Below are positions 62,152-64,000 of a DNA stretch of 64,000 bases, piece by piece. The notes under the pieces were generated by a model, which searched no databases, was not told the DNA's origin, and saw nothing but the letters and a program-made list of their open reading frames with translations. The DNA is taken from positions 51,151-115,150 of the forward strand of contig NZ_BCVQ01000010.1 in the NCBI RefSeq assembly GCF_001591825.1, written 5' to 3'. Numbering within the stretch: the stretch's first letter is position 1; every line of letters begins with the position of its first letter. Both the position numbers and the translations under genes were made by a program. The DNA is from Rossellomorea vietnamensis NBRC 101237 (lineage in GTDB: Bacteria; Bacillota; Bacilli; Bacillales; Bacillaceae_B).

Positions 62152-63558
62152 TTACGTTTCCTTTAAGATTTCGATTGCATTTTTCTTGTTCTTCACTTCC
62201 GCATTGAACAATTTTTCAAACCAATGGGTATCCATATAGGTGGTATCCCCTATCGTTTGAACCGGCTTTCCCAATAATCCGTAATTTTCTTCATTGTAAA
62301 TAAAATAATCTTCATTTAGATAAAACCTTAAAGTATTACCCTCTACTGTAGTGAAGTACACGCCAGGCTGCAGTTCTTTCATTTCGTTCCCCATGGCCTC
62401 GACTGCCTCAGGGAATTGAACATATTCCTTTTGCTGATAAGAAACGTATGATAACTGAATTGATTTTTGATTGACTATTATCGGCTTACTAGCCTTCAAA
62501 ATAAGCAAAGGATGCTCATTTCCTTTCACACTGTCAGCAAAAAATGAACAATTGAACCCCGTCACGTTACTGACTGCATCATCCAACATGTTATGGTCTA
62601 CGGTTTGGTTCCTTACCCTGTGTCTAAGATCATCCCACTCGGAGGGGCTCAGACCTTCTTTTAACTGCTTGTATGCCCATGCCGGTTTGGCAGCGTTTGG
62701 AGGCTCATTGAGGAGGATACTGACAACCAATTCCTTCAACCAGGCATCTTCATCCCTTGAGGACAGTGTTTGGTACAATAAGCTTTGCCTTATCCTTTTC
62801 ACTTCTTCTCCATAAGCATCATTCAAAACGATGAGATGGGGGGACTTAAAAGGTTTAATTTTTTTTGAAATGAGAACAGTCACAAAGCCGTCAGCGGATT
62901 CGAATGAATCCAACTGATCAAGATCGACTGGATCCCCTTCCCCAGTCAATACCTTTACTGCTCGCGACCCGCTTTCTTTCAGCGATTCTTTTGTCCACAC
63001 TAAATCTGAAGGTTCCCCTCTGCCACTGAAGAAATAGTAATCGATATAATCCAACTTTTTATGGTTGGATGAAGGATACCCCGCAATCCATTTTCCGTTC
63101 CTTAAGCTCTTTTCCGTTAACTCAATGTCCGTTTTGAGGGTTGAAACCCCGGAAAGTACAGGATACCAATTTCTTAAAGGTACACTGTCAGCTTTCATCG
63201 AGTGCTTTAATGAATAGGTGATGGTGATTTCCTGAGGATCCTGATTCAAGGTCTTAACATAAAATTCACCGTTTTCTTTCGTCAAACAATTGTTTTCTTC
63301 TTTATCATTACAGCCAAAGTTCCCTGCCCCCACCGGCCATTTGATCAGGAGTGGATCAGAAGGAATGCCCGATGGGAAATGAATCGTCTCAGTCACATCA
63401 AACGTATCTCCTTTATGAATGATGGAATAGTCTTGACTTACTTCAACAATACCCGACTCACCCGCACTCTCTGTCGTAAACCCCATCCATTGGAAGACGA
63501 GAATACCGCAACTAACCAGGATCATCAAAAAACCAAAAGTGAACACAAATCGTCTCAT
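62152..63558 (-). CDS. Exported or membrane-anchored protein of unknown function
   Basis: I do not recognise this 468-aa protein. It has an N-terminal basic then hydrophobic segment (MRRFVFTFGFLMILVSCGI, residues 1-19) that could be a membrane anchor or, since LVSC fits the lipobox with Cys 17, a lipoprotein signal; the continued hydrophobicity after Cys argues for an anchor. A beta-rich middle with a DVTETIHFPSG segment and a C-terminal part (about 395-460, YFIYNEENYGLLGKPVQTI) resembling the stalk domain of Firmicute surface proteins follow. It stands where ylbG/ylbF would be expected. Confidence 0.7.
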   Translation of the reverse strand: MRRFVFTFGFLMILVSCGILVFQWMGFTTESAGESGIVEVSQDYSIIHKGDTFDVTETIHFPSGIPSDPLLIKWPVGAGNFGCNDKEENNCLTKENGEFYVKTLNQDPQEITITYSLKHSMKADSVPLRNWYPVLSGVSTLKTDIELTEKSLRNGKWIAGYPSSNHKKLDYIDYYFFSGRGEPSDLVWTKESLKESGSRAVKVLTGEGDPVDLDQLDSFESADGFVTVLISKKIKPFKSPHLIVLNDAYGEEVKRIRQSLLYQTLSSRDEDAWLKELVVSILLNEPPNAAKPAWAYKQLKEGLSPSEWDDLRHRVRNQTVDHNMLDDAVSNVTGFNCSFFADSVKGNEHPLLILKASKPIIVNQKSIQLSYVSYQQKEYVQFPEAVEAMGNEMKELQPGVYFTTVEGNTLRFYLNEDYFIYNEENYGLLGKPVQTIGDTTYMDTHWFEKLFNAEVKNKKNAIEILKET

Positions 63559-63699
63559 ACTATACCCTTACCTCCGTTTACTACTTAAAGAATAGCAGAA
63601 GTATAAGGATAATAGTGGTACATATTTGTGAAATCCTTCAAATATTGTTGTTTTTTCACTTCCTATGATCTGTAGCCCTGTCAACGAGTGTGAGCTACA

Positions 63700-63818
63700 G
63701 GGTGAGGGGAACTGCTTCGCTTTCCACGGACGTTCGGCCGAGCCTCCTCAGCACAATTCGCTTCCGGGTCTCGACACGACCGTTTTTCCGTAGGAGTCTA
63801 CGCAGCTCCTCACACCCT
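63700..63818. repeat. Interspersed palindromic repeat, copy 2
   Basis: Outer arms GGGTGAGGGGAACTGC (63700-63715) and GCAGCTCCTCACACCC (63802-63817) with an inner CGAGCCTCCTCAGC ... GGGTCTCG hairpin and GTAGGAGTC; same plan and shared words as copy 1 but diverged. A further CCCTGT/ACAGGG pair abuts its left side (63675-63701). It lies in the 442-nt gap upstream of the 468-aa gene; no gene is seen in the gap. Confidence 0.75.
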
Positions 63819-63981
63819 CTTATTAAGCTATTGGTGACAGAGCTAAATGCTTCTCAAAAATCTTTAAAGAATTAAGAGCATTTAACTTTAACAATTCTAC
63901 AACTATAAACAATCACTTCAGCCTTAAAAAATTCGAAGTAATATAGACATTTATTCAAGTTGTTTAAAACATTTTTAAATA

Positions 63982-64000
63982 GTTGATTGGAGCGGAAGGT
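63982..64000. repeat. Start of a third, inverted repeat copy cut by the window edge
   Basis: GATTGGAGCGGAAGGT is the reverse complement of the right end of copy 1 (CTTCCGCTACGATCC) with few changes, so another copy in opposite orientation probably begins here. Confidence 0.5.

Noticed and set aside
61973..62239. 88-codon plus-strand frame near the right-hand gap
   Set aside because: Runs through the hairpin and into the antisense of the 468-aa gene; no ribosome site or family resemblance.

Overview
The window is a 64 kb chromosomal segment of an endospore-forming member of the Bacillaceae (Bacillus/Rossellomorea-like). The evidence is the gene order, which follows the B. subtilis yloB-to-ylbH stretch read in reverse, the sporulation genes (spoIIGA, sigE, sigG, spoVD, spoVE, ylbJ, ylbO), the bacillithiol gene bshC, PyrR attenuators and an isoleucine T-box. 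Nearly all genes are on the minus strand. I saw no tRNA, rRNA, CRISPR array, insertion sequence or prophage. The species is not determined.

Layout, left to right. (1) 1-4.2 kb: the calcium ATPase yloB (cut by the left edge) and, divergently, the ribosome quality-control gene rqcH. (2) 4.3-16.2 kb: the complete pyrimidine operon pyrR-pyrP-pyrB-pyrC-pyrAA-pyrAB-pyrK-pyrD-pyrF-pyrE, with three PyrR-binding attenuators and tight ATGA overlaps. (3) 16.2-21.2 kb: a pseudouridine synthase, lspA, a DksA-like ylyA and ileS with its T-box. (4) 21.2-25.3 kb: divIVA-ylmH-ylmG-sepF-ylmE-ylmD-ylmC. (5) 25.4-28.1 kb: sigG, sigE, spoIIGA. (6) 28.4-46.0 kb: the division and cell wall (dcw) cluster ftsZ-ftsA-sbp-ylxX-ylxW-divIB, a gap, then spoVE-murD-mraY-[MurF-like N-domain gene]-murE-spoVD-pbpB-ftsL-rsmH-mraZ. 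(7) 46.2-62 kb: bshC, a DUF3397 protein, panE, a three-gene acyl-CoA carboxylase operon, ylbP, ylbO, a crotonase, rpmF, ylbN, tmcAL(ylbM), ylbL, ylbK, ylbJ, coaD, rsmD. (8) 62-64 kb: an unrecognised 468-aa exported protein and copies of an interspersed palindromic repeat.

Most of the window is conserved core. Departures from the B. subtilis plan: murG and murB are absent between spoVE and divIB; a 140-aa protein resembling only the N-terminal domain of a Mur ligase sits between murE and mraY, exactly where many bacteria keep murF; an acyl-CoA carboxylase operon with a perfect CcpA (cre) site and a crotonase gene are inserted among ylb genes; ylbG/ylbF do not adjoin rsmD; cysH-type genes, bpr and ylmA are missing from their B. 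subtilis positions.

Regulatory highlights read directly from sequence: a consensus-perfect sigma-H promoter followed by three GTGG repeats with 10-bp period (a probable MraZ operator) ahead of the dcw cluster; a one-mismatch sigma-H promoter ahead of ftsAZ; a sigma-F/G promoter at sigG; two sigma-A promoters whose -35 TTGAC is built into the stop codon of the gene before; and a three-codon leader cistron coupled to yloB.
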